NCBI GenBank assembly: GCA_013377095.1
Contig: JACAAY010000009.1
Coordinates: 1-64,000 of the forward strand
Direction of reading: 5' to 3'
DNA: 64,000 bases
DNA from: Desulfuromonadales bacterium
GTDB taxonomy: Bacteria; Desulfobacterota; Desulfuromonadia; Geobacterales; Pseudopelobacteraceae
The notes under the pieces were generated by a model. The model did not search any database. It was not told the DNA's origin and was given only the letters and a program-made list of their open reading frames with translations. Both the position numbers and the translations under genes were made by a program. Of the stretch, positions 1-9,742 are shown piece by piece. Positions within the stretch are counted from its first letter, which is position 1, and each line of letters starts with the position of its first letter.

Positions 1-256
1 ACACTTGGGAACCTACCAGAGCTGGAGGGAACCCACAAATTCTGCTGAAGAACCAAAATACTGAGCACGGCTCCCTAAAGAGCATTACTGGCGCATTGGA
101 CGCACTTACCATGCAAACCGATCATGAATTAATGATAGAGGTAACGTATTTGGTTTCGCTGGAATCCCGGTCAAGCTGGTTTTTGTCGTAGGTCAACGGA
201 TGATGGATAAGAGTGCCGTTGCTCTGCGGCATGGAATCCGGTCAACAGGAGCTCAC
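1..256. other. Left-edge non-coding stretch
   Basis: No convincing gene starts here. The first 60 bases are open on the + strand and end in a stop at 62-64, so they could be the 3' tail of a gene lying to the left, but about 20 codons are too few to identify. The rest is AT-richer and presumably holds the promoter of the binding-protein array that follows. I could not pick out a clear sigma-70 pair. Confidence 0.3.
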
Positions 257-1201
257 ATGGCGTTGAAGACACATGTAATCGCACGTTTTATAGCACTGGC
301 ACTGTTGTGCTGCCTGTTTTGGAGCACGAGTTCGATTTCTGGAACAGAGCATACGGATCCGGCCAGGGATAACATGCTTGTTTTTGGGTACCTGCCAGAG
401 GTGTTTTATAACGTGGATCCCAGGGATGTGACCGGATTAATGGAAGTTTGGGCACGCATGTCTGAGCGCAAAGCAAAAGGTGGCCTTAAATCATTCTCCA
501 TTGTATATAAAACCATCGCTGAAGCGGAAAAAGACCTGGCAAACAGGAGGGTTGACGTACTGGTCATGATCCCCGAGGATTTTATCCGCTTGCGTGCAAA
601 GTTTCATCTGGAGCCGATATTGTCGGCGGACTACGGCAATCACTTCTACAACGAACTACTCCTGCTGGTTCGTGAAGACAGTGGAATCAAGCGAGTTGAG
701 CAACTACGTGGCAAAAGTTTGTTGCTCGATGTGGGCCAACAGGGTTCAATACCGATGAAATGGCTTGATTCCCTGCTGTCAGCACGGCTCTCATCTACCG
801 CCAGGGCGGTTTTCGGAACCATGAAGGAATGCACAAAATCCTCCCAGGCTATCATGCCGGTTTTTTTCCGTCAGGCCGATGCCTGTCTGGTAAGCCGGAG
901 CCACTACGAAACCATGGTTGAGCTGAACCCTCAACTCGGCCGTCAATTGCGTATACTGGAGAGCTCTCCGGGGTTTGTTACCGGGATTCTCGCAACGCGC
1001 AAGGATCTCAAGAAATCAACTCAAGATGCCATCATAAATAATTTGCAGGAAATGTACACAGACCCAAAGGGCAAGCAGATTATGACGGTGTTCCGGATAA
1101 AGCGGCTTGTTCCTTTTAAGGCCGATCATCTGGCATCCGTTGAAAAGATAATCAGGGAACACCGGGGTAAACCTGATGGTGCGGCACTCAGGATCCACTG
1201 A
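257..1201 (+). CDS. PhnD-like periplasmic binding protein, copy 1
   Basis: Secreted solute-binding protein of the PhnD/transferrin-like type 2 periplasmic binding fold, about 314 residues, first of five tandem paralogues. A signal peptide covers roughly residues 1-30 (hydrophobic run IALALLCCLFW). The motifs shared by the array are present: an acidic DVLVMIPEDF segment, LLLVREDSGI, LRGKSLL and, near residue 199, IMPVFFRQADACLVSR. I chose ATG 257 because AGGAG lies five bases upstream and the signal peptide starts there; ATG 200 is an alternative that would add 19 residues. No permease or ATPase gene lies nearby, so transport is unlikely. A role as ligand-presenting partner of the downstream histidine kinases is inferred. 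The ligand is unknown. Confidence 0.8.
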   Translation: MALKTHVIARFIALALLCCLFWSTSSISGTEHTDPARDNMLVFGYLPEVFYNVDPRDVTGLMEVWARMSERKAKGGLKSFSIVYKTIAEAEKDLANRRVDVLVMIPEDFIRLRAKFHLEPILSADYGNHFYNELLLLVREDSGIKRVEQLRGKSLLLDVGQQGSIPMKWLDSLLSARLSSTARAVFGTMKECTKSSQAIMPVFFRQADACLVSRSHYETMVELNPQLGRQLRILESSPGFVTGILATRKDLKKSTQDAIINNLQEMYTDPKGKQIMTVFRIKRLVPFKADHLASVEKIIREHRGKPDGAALRIH

Positions 1202-1203
1202 AC

Positions 1204-2139
1204 ATGCATAAATCCATAAAAAAATACCTGCGTTTCGGTGGAGAAACCTTCGCACTTGCTGTGCTAATTGCCTGCTGTATCTCAGGTTCTCCGGTGGCGG
1301 CGGAAATTGGCCCGTTCCACCTCGGAATCGGTTTTTCCAGCAGAGCCTTTGCCAACGTTCCCAAGGAGGACATCAGGATAGCGGTCAAAGTCCTTTCCGA
1401 GAAGGTGGCCAGAAAAGTCGTCGGATCGGCCGAGTCGAGGGTCTATGACTCTTCAGAGGATTTTGAGAGGGATCTGAAGGCCAAAAAGCTGGATGTCATG
1501 GCTCTGACACCGGAGGAATTCATTCATTTAAGGAATCGCGTCCCCCTTGAAGCAGCCATGGTTACCGTGGCCCAGAAAAACCTCCAGGTCGATCTGCTCC
1601 TGCTTGTCAGGAAAGACAGCGGACTAAACAGCATGGCGGATTTGAAGAAAAAGAGTATTTCGCTCCCCGCCTTGATGTCCCAGCTCGGCTCTACCTACCA
1701 TACCTGGCTGGAAACGCTGGTCATGAAAGAGGGTGGTGACTCGCTGGAAACGCATTTTTCTTCGGTCAAGGATGCGCGCAACGGCTCCCAGGCCGTCATG
1801 GCGGTTTTCTTTCGCTCGGCCGCTGCCGGTGTTGCCTCCAGTCAGGCTTTTGAGGTCACCGCGGAACTGAACCCACAGGTCGCCCGGGATCTGAAGGTGA
1901 TAGCACGCATTGGCGGGTTGGCGGGAGGCGTAATCGCCCTTCGGCAGGACTTGCCCGAGGATCGTAAACAGAAGGTCAGGCAGGCGCTGAAGACTTTGCA
2001 CGAAGACCAGGAGGGACGGCAGATGTTCATGTTGTTTCAATTGAACAGGCTGACCCCCTTCCGCCCCGAATACCTGAAAGGGACGGAGTCGCTCTATGCA
2101 GCGCACCGGAATCTGAAAGCCAGGATGGCGAGAAAATAA
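1204..2139 (+). CDS. PhnD-like periplasmic binding protein, copy 2
   Basis: Second member of the array, 311 residues, starting two bases after the stop of copy 1, so probably translated from the same mRNA. A signal peptide is visible (hydrophobic FALAVLIACCISG, likely cut near VAAE). It keeps LLLVRKDSGL and the VMAVFFR core near residue 199. The following part reads SAAAGVASS, where copies 1 and 3 have QADACL and copies 4 and 5 have QADG. Those residues lie in the most conserved segment of the paralogues, so this copy may bind a different ligand or none. The last third is otherwise collinear (ELNPQVARDLKVIAR). Confidence 0.8.
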   Translation: MHKSIKKYLRFGGETFALAVLIACCISGSPVAAEIGPFHLGIGFSSRAFANVPKEDIRIAVKVLSEKVARKVVGSAESRVYDSSEDFERDLKAKKLDVMALTPEEFIHLRNRVPLEAAMVTVAQKNLQVDLLLLVRKDSGLNSMADLKKKSISLPALMSQLGSTYHTWLETLVMKEGGDSLETHFSSVKDARNGSQAVMAVFFRSAAAGVASSQAFEVTAELNPQVARDLKVIARIGGLAGGVIALRQDLPEDRKQKVRQALKTLHEDQEGRQMFMLFQLNRLTPFRPEYLKGTESLYAAHRNLKARMARK

Positions 2140-2176
2140 GCCCGTCTCTGACACACCAGAACAAAGGGAACATGCA

Positions 2177-3178
2177 ATGACTGGAACGCTCGAAACAACA
2201 TCCGACAGACGTCAGGAGAACATTCCGGTGGGGGGCTGCACACCGCAGTTCCCAACGACCCTGTTCATAACCTGTCATGTCATCTTTGCCATGCTCTTCT
2301 GCCTGGTCAGCAGTGCCTGTGCGGAGGACTTGAACAGCCTCAGAATGGGTTATACGGGGAGTATTTACCTGGATGTGGTCAATACCGACATCAGAGCCGC
2401 AGTCAGCGTGCTTGTAAAAAAAATCGTTCTGAAAAATTTCAGCAAGGGAGAGCCCCGCATCTATGACACTCTCGGGGAAATGGCGACTGACCTAAAAAAT
2501 GGGAAACTGGATGCTGTTGGGATGCCTCCCGATGAATTCATGGAATTGAGAAAAAGAGTGCCCATTGACCCGATCCTGATCACCACCCCCAACAACGGCT
2601 TTGACACGGAACTGCTGCTGCTCGTCCGCAAGGACAGCGGCATCCGCTCCGTTCGCGAACTCAGGGGCAGGAGCCTGGTCATGCCCCTGAGAAACCCGCG
2701 CTGCCTGAACATGTCCGTGGCCTGGCTGGAAACCCTGTTGATTGAGGAAGGTGGCAGGAATATCGCTTCCTATTTCTCGTCGGTCAAGGAAACCAGGACA
2801 ACGGCCAATGCGGTCATGCCGGTGTTTTTCCGCCAGGCTGACGCCTGTCTCATGACCAGACAGGTGCTTGACCTGGCATGCGAACTCAATCCGCAGATCG
2901 CCCGGGAGCTTGTGGTGATTGCCCGGCAGGAGAAGCTGTCCCAGGGCATCATCGCCGTGGACCACCGGCTTTCCGAGGAAATCAGGGAAAAGATTCGTCA
3001 ATCATTCCTGAACCTGCACCAGACCACGGAAGGCAAGCAACTGCTTATGCTGTTCAAGGTCAGGAAACTGATGCCGTACGTTCCGGGCTATCTGAAGGCC
3101 ACGGAGGCGCTCTACGCCAATCACCCCGGCTCAAAGAAAACAACCAACATTGCCAGACATTCGGGAAAACACCCATGA
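2177..3178 (+). CDS. PhnD-like periplasmic binding protein, copy 3
   Basis: Third paralogue, 333 residues, with a longer N-terminus before its signal sequence (hydrophobic VIFAMLFCLVSSACAE). The ATG at 2177 follows AAGGGA at a good distance. Array motifs are intact: LLLVRKDSGIRSV, LRGRSLVMP and VMPVFFRQADACLMTR. Its last four bases overlap the start of copy 4 (ATGA), a translational-coupling arrangement. It is expected to be a periplasmic ligand-binding protein; no partner transporter is encoded in the window. Confidence 0.8.
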   Translation: MTGTLETTSDRRQENIPVGGCTPQFPTTLFITCHVIFAMLFCLVSSACAEDLNSLRMGYTGSIYLDVVNTDIRAAVSVLVKKIVLKNFSKGEPRIYDTLGEMATDLKNGKLDAVGMPPDEFMELRKRVPIDPILITTPNNGFDTELLLLVRKDSGIRSVRELRGRSLVMPLRNPRCLNMSVAWLETLLIEEGGRNIASYFSSVKETRTTANAVMPVFFRQADACLMTRQVLDLACELNPQIARELVVIARQEKLSQGIIAVDHRLSEEIREKIRQSFLNLHQTTEGKQLLMLFKVRKLMPYVPGYLKATEALYANHPGSKKTTNIARHSGKHP

Positions 3179-4116
3179 GAGCGTCACGCACACTGCTTTT
3201 AGGAATGATAACCCTCTGCCTTCTGACGGGTATGCTGCCCCTAGCCGGGCCGGCACGTTCGGCATTGAACCAGACTGATGTATCCAAGACGGTCGTCAAG
3301 GTCGGGTTTTCTTCAAATATGTTCCCTGAAAGTGACCAGAAGGACGCCCGCCTGGCCATGGAACTGTGGAGCAATGAACTGTCCCGTTCCATGGGCTTTG
3401 AATACTCCCCTCAGACAATCATTTTCAATAACTCGACTGAGATGCTGAACGGGATCAGAAAGGGGAGTGTGACCATAATTGCGCTCCCGGTACTGGAGTA
3501 TCTGAAAATGCGCGATACGGTCCAGCTTGTGCCCTTTACCGTTGCAGCGAATCACGTGGGAAAGTCGCGTCAGTTTGTCCTGATAACACGCCGCGACAGC
3601 GGGATCAGGACCTTTGCTGACATGCGGGGGAAGTCGCTGCTGTATCTGCCGTCAGCAAACTATGAAGTCAGTCACATATGGCTGGACGTCCTGCTGATGC
3701 ATGAAGGTAAACATGACCGGAACTCTTTTTTTCGCCTGGCCACCGAATCGCCCTCAGCCTCCAAGGCGATCATGTCGGTCTTCTTTAAACAGGCCGATGG
3801 GGCCATCGTCAACCGCGGCGCCCTGGATGCAAGCGCCAGCCTGAACCCGCAGCTTGTCAACCAACTGTCCGTTGTCGCGGAATCAAAACCGCTGATGGGC
3901 AATGTCACCTGCGTACCCCAAGGGATCAATGAACATCTGAAACGCACTATCCAGCATGCGGCACTGCATCTTCATGAAAAAGCCACCGGGCGGCAGATTT
4001 TTACCCTGTTCCATATAGACAGGGCCATAGAGTTTAACGCCTCCTATCTTGACGGAATAGAGGAGCTGATCAGGGAGCGGGACAGCCTGCGGCTAAAACA
4101 GGGAAGGCGAAAATGA
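3175..4116 (+). CDS. PhnD-like periplasmic binding protein, copy 4
   Basis: Fourth paralogue, 313 residues. The reading frame is open far upstream into copy 3, but the start belongs at ATG 3175, which gives a typical signal peptide (LLLGMITLCLLTGMLPLAG) and a four-base ATGA overlap with the previous stop. It resembles copy 5 more than copies 1-3: both share a FSS..FP...DARLAMELW-type N-terminal block and an EVTC/NVTC segment. The core motif is IMSVFFKQADGAIVNR. It is presumably exported and ligand-binding; its specificity cannot be read from sequence. Confidence 0.8.
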   Translation: MRASRTLLLGMITLCLLTGMLPLAGPARSALNQTDVSKTVVKVGFSSNMFPESDQKDARLAMELWSNELSRSMGFEYSPQTIIFNNSTEMLNGIRKGSVTIIALPVLEYLKMRDTVQLVPFTVAANHVGKSRQFVLITRRDSGIRTFADMRGKSLLYLPSANYEVSHIWLDVLLMHEGKHDRNSFFRLATESPSASKAIMSVFFKQADGAIVNRGALDASASLNPQLVNQLSVVAESKPLMGNVTCVPQGINEHLKRTIQHAALHLHEKATGRQIFTLFHIDRAIEFNASYLDGIEELIRERDSLRLKQGRRK

Positions 4117-5111
4117 GCATCCCGGCACACATAACAGGGGCAGCAAATCCGGACATGCCGCTTCCGTTTAAGTACTGCGTTTGCCCGAGCGGTTGTATGC
4201 TCCATTGGCTGGCGGCGCTGCTGATACTGGTATCTGTTTTTTCTTCAGTACGTCCGGCATGGGCCGAGCACGGAAAAGGTCTGCCGAATGTATTTCAGGC
4301 AGGATTCTCGTCAAAAATTTTTCCCGACATGGACACCCGCGACGCCAAACTGGCCATGGAATTGTGGGCCCGGGAGATTGCCCAGAGAGCGGGCATGTCA
4401 TCAACCCAGGTAATCATCTTCAGCAATCAGGCAGAAATGCTGACTGAACTCCGGCGGGGCAGACTGCACCTGGTTGCGATGCCCGCCGTCGAATTTCTGC
4501 GCAACCGGGCCGAAATCCCGTACTTCCCGGCCTATGTGTCCTCCAACAAGACCGGTAGGAATATGGAGCAGCTGATCATTGTCCACCGCAAAAGCGGCAT
4601 TCAGCAGGTGAAAGATCTGCGGGGCAGGTCGTTTGCAATGCCGAACCCCGCTAAAAACGAGGCGGTTTCCCTCTGGCTCGATCATCTCCTCAGAAAAAAC
4701 GGATATGCCGATCAAAGTGACGGTTTTCGACAGGTGAAAGAGGTTTCCAAGGCGTCCCAGGCGATAATGGCGGTATTTTTCAGACAGGCGGATGGCTGCA
4801 TCGTCAGCCGCGGCTCGTTCGAAACGAGCAAGACCATGAACCCGCAACTGGGAAAGGATCTGCTGGTTATTGCGGAGTCCAACAGCCTGATAGGCGAGGT
4901 TACCTGTCTCCCGGACGGCATCAGCCCGGAATTGAAGGCTGCGATAGACAATGCCGCCCTGAACGCCCATGGCACCAGCAAGGGACGCCAGATACTGACC
5001 ATGTTTCAGACCGAACGGGTTGTTCCACTCAAAAATTCCGATCTGAAGGGCGTTGAAGAACTTCTGGCGGAACGGGGCAAGACGCTGCCAAAGCCGAAGG
5101 GAAGAAAATGA
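4113..5111 (+). CDS. PhnD-like periplasmic binding protein, copy 5
   Basis: Last of the five paralogues, 332 residues, coupled to copy 4 by an ATGA overlap. The signal region is WLAALLILVSVFSSVRPAWA, with probable cleavage after AWA. The core motif IMAVFFRQADGCIVSR is intact, as are LRGRSFAMP and EVTCLPDGI. Close relation to copy 4 suggests the most recent duplication in the array. Its stop is only 57 bases before the start of the hybrid kinase, so the array and the kinase probably share a transcript. Confidence 0.8.
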   Translation: MSIPAHITGAANPDMPLPFKYCVCPSGCMLHWLAALLILVSVFSSVRPAWAEHGKGLPNVFQAGFSSKIFPDMDTRDAKLAMELWAREIAQRAGMSSTQVIIFSNQAEMLTELRRGRLHLVAMPAVEFLRNRAEIPYFPAYVSSNKTGRNMEQLIIVHRKSGIQQVKDLRGRSFAMPNPAKNEAVSLWLDHLLRKNGYADQSDGFRQVKEVSKASQAIMAVFFRQADGCIVSRGSFETSKTMNPQLGKDLLVIAESNSLIGEVTCLPDGISPELKAAIDNAALNAHGTSKGRQILTMFQTERVVPLKNSDLKGVEELLAERGKTLPKPKGRK

Positions 5112-5168
5112 TATTTTTGACTGTCTACAATAGAGTTGAAAAAATTCGCAGAAAGGAACTCGTGCACT

Positions 5169-7529
5169 ATGGAAGTTGGGAAGAACAACCACGATTATAA
5201 TACTCGTCGCATGCTGCTGAGACAATTCTGGCCGAAACGGATCGTTCAGCGGCTGACCCTGCTCTCCTCGGCCCTGATCGTGATCACCCTCGGCCTTTTC
5301 GTGCTTTCGACCATGCCCTACCAGCGCAAGGCGATTCTGGAGGCCATGGAATCGGAGGCGCGCAGCACGGTCACCTCCATTGACCAGGTTACCGCCAGCG
5401 CCATCATCACCGAGGATTTCGGCACGGTTGTGGAGCACTGTCTGCGGGTGGTCAGGGAGAGTCCCTCCATCAGCTATGTGGTTGTTACCCGCAACGACGG
5501 TTTTTCCCTGATCATCACCAAAGACGGCTGGGTACAGGGCACCCTGCACGGGGTCTGGACGCCGTCCGGCGAACGGGTCGCCAGCAGCCGTTTTCTGAAG
5601 AGCGAATACGCTCCCAACGAGGCCTACCATTACAGCCACCCCTTCCAATACTCGGGCATTGACTGGGGCTGGATCCACATCGGGCTTTCCCTGAACAAGT
5701 TCAACAGCGACATCAGGGCGCTGTATCTCCGTACCGGAATGCTCGCACTGCTCTGTCTCTCCGTGGGCATCGCCGTTGCGCTCTATTTCGCCCGCAAAAT
5801 CACCAAACCGATTTCCACCCTTGCCCGCACCACCAATCTGGTTGCCCATGGCGACCTGACCGCGCGCGCCGACATCAGAACCGGCGACGAGTTGGAGCAC
5901 CTGGGGCAATCGTTCAATTCCATGACCGAGAGGCTGCAAAAGACCCAGGGGGAGATGGTCGCCGCCCAGGAGTATACCGACAATATCATCAGGTCCATGA
6001 GCGATACCCTGATCGTTGTTTCCATCACCGGCATTATCGAGCGGGTCAACACGGCAACACTCAAGCTTCTTGATTATTGGGAAGAAGAACTGCTCGGGGA
6101 GCACATCAGCAAGGTGCTTTGCTCGTTCAGCCCGGGAGGCAGTGACGAAACGGCTGCTCCCGACATCGCCGGCATCATTCCCCAGGGGTATGTCAGCAAT
6201 GTGGAGACCTGTTACCGGGCCAAAGACGGACGGCAGATACCGATGATTTTCTCCGCCGCGGTCATGCATGGCACCAGGAGCGTTGTGCAGGGCATAGTCT
6301 GCGTTGCCCTGGACATAACTGAGCGAAAACAGTCTGAAGAGGCGTTACGCATTGCAAAGAACGCTGCCGAAGCTGCCAACAGTGCCAAATCCCAGTTCCT
6401 GGCAAACATGAGTCACGAAATCCGCACCCCCATGAATGGTGTGCTGGGGATGCTGGACCTGCTGATGGATTCCCAATTGGATAACGCCCAGATGAGACTG
6501 GCCCGCATGGCCCACGGTTCGGCTGACAAGCTGCTGGAAGTTATCAACGACATCCTGGATTTTTCCAAGATCGAAGCCGGCAGACTCAAACTGCAATATT
6601 CCGATTTCATTCTCCGCGAACTGGTCCGCGAAGTAATGGATATGTTCTGGATAAAAGGCCGCAGCAAAAAAATAGAGTTGGCTTGCGATACTGATAGTTG
6701 CGTACCTGAAGCGGTTAGCGGCGATTCCATCAGGTTACGTCAGATACTCATAAATCTGATCGGCAATGCGGTGAAATTCACCGATATCGGGCAGGTGTCT
6801 CTAAACGTACACCTGGTGGAATCCACACCCGAATACTCCGAGCTGCGTTTCGAGGTGCGGGATACCGGCCCTGGAATCCCGGTTGATGCGCTTGCGTCCA
6901 TCTTCGATGCTTTTTCCCAGGCGGACAACTCCATGGCGCGACGCCACGAGGGGACCGGTCTTGGCCTGGCGATTTCCAAGGAACTGGCTGAGGCCATGGG
7001 GGGGCAAATCGGTGTCGAGAGCGAACTGAGCAAGGGTTCTCTCTTCTGGTTTACCGCACGTCTGCGGCATGCCACATCCAACCCCGTTCAGGCTTCCGAT
7101 GAATGTGAGACAGCGGAGCCTGCCAATTACTTCCAGAGCGGGTACACGCCACGGGTGCTGCTGGCTGAGGACAATCTGGTGAATCAGGAGCTGGGCAGGC
7201 TGGTGCTTGAATCGCTCAACTGCCAGGTGGATGTGGTGCAGAATGGCCGCCAGGCAGTGGCGGCGGTATTCAACAACCACTACGACCTGGTCTTCATGGA
7301 TTGCCAGATGCCGGAAGTTGACGGCTACGAAGCGACCAGGATCATCAGGCGGCGGGAACCAGAACTGGGAAGGGAGCGCATCGCCATCGTTGCACTGACC
7401 GCCCATGCGCTGGATGGGGACAGGGAACAGTGCCTTGAGGCGGGCATGGACGACTATGCCGCCAAACCGTTCAAGCCGGCCCAGATTCAGGCCATGTTGA
7501 ACCGCTGGTGCGGAGAATTGATGAATTGA
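5169..7529 (+). CDS. Hybrid sensor histidine kinase (HAMP-PAS-HisKA-HATPase-REC)
   Basis: Membrane-bound hybrid histidine kinase, about 786 residues. In order: TM1 (LTLLSSALIVITLGLFVL), a periplasmic sensor of about 150 residues, TM2 (MLALLCLSVGIAVALYFA), HAMP, PAS, HisKA with the H-box FLANMSHEIRTPMNG (phospho-His near 416), HATPase with N box INLIGNAVKF and G boxes DTGPGIP and GTGLGLAI, then a receiver with phospho-Asp near 711 in LVFMDCQMPEVDG. ATG 5169 is preceded by AAGGA at a slightly long distance; TTG 5136 and ATG 5211 are alternatives. Its place after five permease-less binding proteins suggests they deliver its signal (inference). Output may pass to the next gene. Confidence 0.92.
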   Translation: MEVGKNNHDYNTRRMLLRQFWPKRIVQRLTLLSSALIVITLGLFVLSTMPYQRKAILEAMESEARSTVTSIDQVTASAIITEDFGTVVEHCLRVVRESPSISYVVVTRNDGFSLIITKDGWVQGTLHGVWTPSGERVASSRFLKSEYAPNEAYHYSHPFQYSGIDWGWIHIGLSLNKFNSDIRALYLRTGMLALLCLSVGIAVALYFARKITKPISTLARTTNLVAHGDLTARADIRTGDELEHLGQSFNSMTERLQKTQGEMVAAQEYTDNIIRSMSDTLIVVSITGIIERVNTATLKLLDYWEEELLGEHISKVLCSFSPGGSDETAAPDIAGIIPQGYVSNVETCYRAKDGRQIPMIFSAAVMHGTRSVVQGIVCVALDITERKQSEEALRIAKNAAEAANSAKSQFLANMSHEIRTPMNGVLGMLDLLMDSQLDNAQMRLARMAHGSADKLLEVINDILDFSKIEAGRLKLQYSDFILRELVREVMDMFWIKGRSKKIELACDTDSCVPEAVSGDSIRLRQILINLIGNAVKFTDIGQVSLNVHLVESTPEYSELRFEVRDTGPGIPVDALASIFDAFSQADNSMARRHEGTGLGLAISKELAEAMGGQIGVESELSKGSLFWFTARLRHATSNPVQASDECETAEPANYFQSGYTPRVLLAEDNLVNQELGRLVLESLNCQVDVVQNGRQAVAAVFNNHYDLVFMDCQMPEVDGYEATRIIRRREPELGRERIAIVALTAHALDGDREQCLEAGMDDYAAKPFKPAQIQAMLNRWCGELMN

Positions 7530-7547
7530 GGGATTTGGAGACAACCC

Positions 7548-9701
7548 ATGAGTGAAAATACAGACCAGCAGAGCGGCGGACTTGTTCTGATCATTGACGA
7601 TGATCCCATGATCCTGATACTGGCCCGTGAAGCCCTTGAAAAGGAAGGTTTTGTTGTTGAAGAAGCGTCCGACGGCAGCCGGGTCCTGTCGATGTTCAGC
7701 CGGCTGCAACCGGATATCGTCCTGCTGGACGTCATGTTGCCCGGAATCGACGGTTTTACGGTCTGCAGGCAGATTCGCGAACACCCCGAAGGTAAAAACA
7801 CACCGGTGCTGATGATGACGGGACTCGATGATATCGAGTCCATAAAAAGAGCCTATGACTCAGGAGCCACTGATTTCATATCCAAGCCGTTCAACTGGTT
7901 TGTGCTCGGGTACAGGGTGCGCTACATGCTGAGGGCAAGCCGGACACTGCATGCCCTCGACAGCAGCCGGGTCAGCCTCAGTTATGCTCAGCGCATCGCC
8001 CGGTTGGGGAGCTGGGAATGGAATGTGGAGAACGATCGCATGCACTGGTCGGATGCCGTGAATGAGATTTTCAATGTTGATCCGCAGGATCTGGACAAAT
8101 CCTATCAGGCGTTCCTGAATTTTGTCCATCCCCTGGACAAGGAGCTGGTCAGTTCGGCAATCGAAGGTGCGCTTACCAACAACAAACCCTACAGTATCGA
8201 TCACCAGATCCTGCTTCCCGATGGCAGCGAGCGCTTCGTCCATTCCGAGGCAGAGGTCATTGCCGACAAGAACGGTAAGCCGGTGCGCATGTCCGGCATC
8301 ATGCAGGATATCACCGAACGGAAAGAGGCAGAGAAACGGATCAAGGATCTGGCCTACTATGACAGCCTGACCGGCCTGCCCAACAGGATTCTTTTCAAGG
8401 AGAACCTTGAACATGCCCTGGCCCATGCAGAACGCAAGAACACCAAGGTTGCCACGCTGTTTCTGGATCTGGACCGGTTCAAGTGGATCAACGACACCAT
8501 GGGACACAGTGTGGGGGACCTGCTTTTGCAGGCGTTTGCCGGACGTCTTAAAAATACCGTCCGCAAGAGTGACAGCATTACCCATGACAATCTCAGCCAG
8601 TCGTCCTATTCGATCGCGCGTCTCGGCGGGGACGAATTCACCATCATCCTGGATGATATCAATCGTGCCCAGGATGCCGCAATAGTGGCGCGCAGGATTC
8701 TGGAAGAAACGTCGCAACTCTTTGTCATTGACGGTCATGAGGTGTTTGTAACGGCCAGCATCGGCATCAGTATTTTTCCCGATGACGGCAATGATATCGT
8801 CACACTGATCAAGTACGCCGATACGGCCATGTATCACGCCAAGGACCTGGGAAAAAACCACTTCCAGTTCTATTCCAGTGACATGACCGACAACGCCTTC
8901 AAATTTCTCCTGCTGGAGAATCAGTTGCACCACGCCATGGAGAGGAATGAGTTTGAGGTGCACTATCAACCCCAGGTCGACATGCTGAGTGGCGAGGTGA
9001 TCTGTGTGGAGGCTCTGATCCGCTGGCAGAACCCGGAACTCGGCATGATATCTCCCGCAACCTTCATACCGCTGGCAGAAGAAATAGGGTTGATTGTACG
9101 GATTGACGAATGGGTACTAACCTCCGTCTGCAGGCAGATCAAGGCGTGGGAAAAGGACGGTCTGCCCCCGGTACGTGTTGCGGTCAATCTGTCGGGTCAG
9201 AACTTCATGCAAAAAAACCTGTCTGACAGGATCAGTACAATCCTCACCGCAACCGGAGTCAGTCCCGATCGTCTCGAACTGGAGTTGACCGAGGGAGTGC
9301 TCATGCGTGACGGAAAGGAAACCATCACTACTCTGGACGAACTGAAAGGGATGGGACTTTCTCTGGCTATTGACGACTTTGGCACAGGGTATTCCTCACT
9401 CAGTTATCTGAAACGTTTCCGGCTCGATACCCTGAAGATCGACAGGTCGTTCATCAAGGATATTGCTTCGGATAGCGACAGCGAAGCGATTGTTGCAGCC
9501 ATCGTTTCACTGGCAGACAGCATGAAATTAAGGATCATTGCCGAAGGGGTTGAGACTGTGGAGCAGCTCACCTTTCTTTGCGGCTTGCAGTGCAACAGAA
9601 TGCAGGGATTTCTGTTCGATCGTCCGATGACAAGCAGCAATATGTCGTCATTGCTTCGCGAGGGGAAGAATTATTCGGGTAGATTGCACATGGATGCATA
9701 A
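7548..9701 (+). CDS. Response regulator with REC-PAS-GGDEF-EAL domains
   Basis: 717-residue cytoplasmic regulator of cyclic di-GMP. The receiver has its phospho-acceptor Asp near 61 (VLLDVMLPGIDGF). A PAS domain with PAC-like tail follows (about 140-260), then GGDEF with an intact signature at about 360-364 (RLGGDEF) and an EAL domain with EAL at about 488-490 (CVEALIRWQNP). I see no RxxD inhibitory site in the usual place before GGDEF. Both catalytic signatures look functional, so it could make or degrade c-di-GMP. A good ribosome site (TTGGAG) precedes the ATG, 18 bases after the kinase stop. It is the likely phosphorylation target of the neighbouring hybrid kinases (inference). Confidence 0.93.
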   Translation: MSENTDQQSGGLVLIIDDDPMILILAREALEKEGFVVEEASDGSRVLSMFSRLQPDIVLLDVMLPGIDGFTVCRQIREHPEGKNTPVLMMTGLDDIESIKRAYDSGATDFISKPFNWFVLGYRVRYMLRASRTLHALDSSRVSLSYAQRIARLGSWEWNVENDRMHWSDAVNEIFNVDPQDLDKSYQAFLNFVHPLDKELVSSAIEGALTNNKPYSIDHQILLPDGSERFVHSEAEVIADKNGKPVRMSGIMQDITERKEAEKRIKDLAYYDSLTGLPNRILFKENLEHALAHAERKNTKVATLFLDLDRFKWINDTMGHSVGDLLLQAFAGRLKNTVRKSDSITHDNLSQSSYSIARLGGDEFTIILDDINRAQDAAIVARRILEETSQLFVIDGHEVFVTASIGISIFPDDGNDIVTLIKYADTAMYHAKDLGKNHFQFYSSDMTDNAFKFLLLENQLHHAMERNEFEVHYQPQVDMLSGEVICVEALIRWQNPELGMISPATFIPLAEEIGLIVRIDEWVLTSVCRQIKAWEKDGLPPVRVAVNLSGQNFMQKNLSDRISTILTATGVSPDRLELELTEGVLMRDGKETITTLDELKGMGLSLAIDDFGTGYSSLSYLKRFRLDTLKIDRSFIKDIASDSDSEAIVAAIVSLADSMKLRIIAEGVETVEQLTFLCGLQCNRMQGFLFDRPMTSSNMSSLLREGKNYSGRLHMDA

Positions 9702-9742
9702 CAGACTTAAGGGGGAAACAATGGAGTTGAGCCGAAAAAACA

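Noticed and set aside
1-64. Possible 3' end of a mobile element or upstream gene
   Set aside because: Only about 20 codons are visible and no motif can be assigned.
4401-6269. 622-codon open frame on the - strand opposite binding protein 5 and the hybrid kinase
   Set aside because: The + strand encodes two clearly recognised proteins here; the antisense frame has no domain, is G/P/D-rich like other antisense shadows and has no ribosome site.
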